Of a DNA stretch of 64,000 nucleotides, positions 63,907 to 64,000 are shown one piece after another. Within the stretch, counting starts at the first letter, position 1; each line of letters opens with the position of its first letter. The stretch comes from Bacteroidales bacterium UBA6431 (GTDB lineage Bacteria > Bacteroidota > Bacteroidia > Bacteroidales > UBA932), in the NCBI GenBank assembly GCA_002439095.1, contig DJOT01000022.1:3586-67585 (forward strand). The letters are read 5' to 3'. Made by a program: the position numbers and the translations under genes. The notes under the pieces were generated by a model that did not search any database, was not told the DNA's origin, and saw only the letters and a program-made list of their open reading frames with translations.

Positions 63907-64000
63907 CCTGCCGTACACCACAGCGCCGTTTTCTGTACGGAACAGTCTTGCAAGTGCCTGCCGTACAGCAGGGGGCCTTTTTCTGTACCGGACGGAGAAT
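63907..64000. repeat. 50-bp tandem repeat running off the window
   Basis: CCTGCCGTACA starts at 63907 and 63957, each followed by a TTTTCTGTAC box that pairs with GTACA. The array may continue past the right edge. Confidence 0.6.

Overview
The window is from a member of the Bacteroidota, most likely the order Bacteroidales. The evidence is a SusC/SusD polysaccharide utilisation locus (PUL) with a hybrid two-component regulator, many Bacteroidota-type -7 promoter boxes (TAnnTTTG, often with TTTG 19-20 bp upstream), Bacteroidota-style lipoprotein signals and IS families common in gut Bacteroidales. Genus cannot be fixed by eye. All protein names rest on motif recognition, not on a database search.

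Positions 1-19,800 are a recombination-scarred accessory region. It starts with the 3' part of a fimbrillin-like surface protein. It holds five of the seven AAA/P-loop ATPases of the window (three of these five carry a PD-(D/E)XK-like C-terminus), a DUF805 gene, a three-gene operon ending in a secreted S1C serine protease, a DUF2971 gene, an exonuclease VII large-subunit-like protein with a C-terminal membrane anchor, a DUF1016 nuclease and duplicated FG-GAP-like lipoproteins. Broken fragments of these same genes are scattered between them: fimbrillin 3' ends, a DUF1016 5' end, lipoprotein leaders, ATPase ends, DUF1810 and an ADP-ribosylglycohydrolase. An IS21 remnant and four 34-bp elements of a new-looking repeat lie among them.

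Positions 19,800-38,000 form one leftward PUL: PKD-domain surface lipoprotein, SusC, SusD, beta-propeller lipoprotein, GH110-like alpha-galactosidase, an esterase fused to a six-hairpin-type glycosidase, and a GH43-like enzyme. A hybrid two-component regulator lies directly upstream. Together they would bind, import and trim an acylated, probably alpha-galactosylated glycan.

Positions 38,000-43,900 hold a sixth ATPase, a candidate structured RNA, a TPR/retropepsin-like protein and three unrecognised AT-rich genes. Positions 44,038-54,355 are the most interesting part: a tight four-gene operon of SF1 (COG1112-like) helicase, PLD-type phosphodiesterase, DUF1257/Ycf35-like protein and Ycf46-like AAA ATPase. 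An IS with a 5-bp target duplication splits the helicase gene, and an inverted remnant of the same IS lies just after the operon. The helicase/PLD pair resembles the core of Mokosh-type anti-phage defence; the Ycf35/Ycf46 pair is an unusual addition.

Positions 54,500-64,000 hold a second IS21 remnant, the seventh ATPase, a TauE/SafE transporter, an operon of TPR lipoprotein, lipoprotein, frameshifted secreted protein and ICMT-type methyltransferase, and several intergenic repeat families.

Recurring theme: six of the seven ATPases have short direct or inverted repeats lying on or next to their own promoter, and the repeat sequence differs from locus to locus.
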